Assembly: GCA_947498775.1 (NCBI GenBank)
Contig: CANMLL010000022.1
Location: 26,893-90,892, forward strand
Length of the DNA stretch: 64,000 nucleotides
Source: an uncultured Aquimarina sp.
GTDB taxonomy: Bacteria > Bacteroidota > Bacteroidia > Flavobacteriales > Flavobacteriaceae
Direction: 5' to 3'
Below, piece by piece: positions 63,721 through 64,000 of the stretch; the stretch's first letter is position 1, and every line of letters starts with the position of its first letter. The notes beneath the pieces were generated by a model. The model was not told where the DNA came from. It saw only the letters and a program-made list of their open reading frames with translations, and searched no databases. Made by a program: the position numbers and the translations under genes.

Positions 63721-63903
63721 CCGCGGTCACATCAAGCACAAAACCTGCAATGAAATTGCAGGTTTTTGTTATTCGGAAAAGATCAAAACGTAGTTTTGAA
63801 TCTTTGGAGAATAACAAAAACTGTAAAGCGATAGCTTTGCTAGTTTTGTATTTGCAGTAGTGAGTTCAATGGGATCAACGCCAGTTAATCCCTCCGCGGT
63901 CAC
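63721..63903 (+). repeat. Right copy of the 183-bp direct repeat (island boundary)
   Basis: It equals 49357-49539 except for three bases (TTCAATGG for TTTAATGG, CGCCAG for CGGGAG). It starts with CCGCGGTCAC and ends with CCCTCCGCGGTCAC, both from the tRNA-Arg 3' end, and keeps all three stem-loops. Confidence 0.92.
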
Positions 63904-63926
63904 AAATGAGACAAAATTTACCGAGA

Positions 63927-63958
63927 GGCTGTCTGAAAAGGCAGTCTTTTTTTTTGGT
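63927..63958 (+). terminator. Terminator after the right repeat
   Basis: GGCTGTCT pairs with AGGCAGTC (two G-T pairs) around GAAA, followed by a run of T. Confidence 0.75.
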
Positions 63959-64000
63959 TAGAAGGGTTTTAGTTTTTAACTTTAATTATGAGTCGAAACG

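Noticed and set aside
63675..63860. 61-codon plus-strand frame in the right repeat
   Set aside because: It runs through stem-loops of the 183-bp repeat and has no family similarity.

Overview
The window comes from a low-GC member of the Bacteroidota, class Flavobacteriia, most likely family Flavobacteriaceae. The evidence is the gliding-motility pair gldB-gldC, a secreted protein with a type IX secretion (Por) C-terminal sorting domain, SusD/FKBP-style surface lipoproteins with the CSSDDD export signal, promoter motifs of the Bacteroidota TTG/TAnnTTTG type, and a full division/cell-wall cluster with a long FtsZ and a DAP-type MurE. I cannot name the genus from sequence alone.

Layout. 1-2373: end of an aromatic amino-acid operon (aminotransferase, tyrA, DAHP synthase-chorismate mutase fusion). 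2380-10639: a hairpin repeat, a small secreted protein, rsgA, then an operon dtd - two DUF3857 transglutaminase-like proteins - mazG-like - small membrane protein - aroA. 10953-18123: queA, a chalcone-isomerase/DUF2147 secreted protein, rlmN, a polyprenyl synthase, an ECF sigma factor with its membrane partner, and an outer-membrane protein. 18124-25243: long noncoding stretches with palindromes, a 1081-residue T9SS protein, an IS200-type element and two surface lipoproteins of FKBP type. 25244-32000: dnaG, a response regulator, nadE, gldB-gldC, engB, a hydrolase. 32135-48136: the dcw cluster mraZ-rsmH-ftsL-pbp-murE-mraY-murD-ftsW-murG-murC-ftsQ-ftsA-ftsZ, all on +, headed by an array of MraZ-type boxes. 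48236-48685: yqeY.

From 48700 the character changes. A tRNA-Arg(TCG) gene (49292-49365) is preceded by two exact 296-bp tandem units. Each unit holds the 5' part of the same tRNA, a 20-bp palindrome inserted in its D-loop, and a small GIY-YIG nuclease gene whose last codons run into the next tRNA copy. Right after the tRNA begins a 183-bp sequence that recurs, 180/183 identical, at 63721-63903. The 14.2 kb between the two copies (49540-63720) is an accessory island. It carries small oxidoreductases, two secreted/periplasmic alpha/beta hydrolases, a cupin, DoxX, lipoproteins and five regulators (two AraC, two TetR, one broken HxlR), plus scars of deletion (HxlR/NmrA remnants, fasciclin-DUF3817 chimera). 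Its right end keeps the exact 3' part (positions 32-73) of a tRNA-Thr(CGT) and a fragment resembling an excisionase start. No integrase is present in the window.

The two TetR genes each have a clear palindromic operator at their own promoter and a second copy of the same core in front of the neighbouring hydrolase gene, so each TetR/hydrolase pair looks like a self-contained inducible detoxification module. The most unusual items are the tRNA-nested GIY-YIG tandem units, the 183-bp repeats bounding the island, the MraZ box that contains the mraZ start codon, a primase without its zinc ligands and a response regulator with Glu at the phospho-acceptor position.
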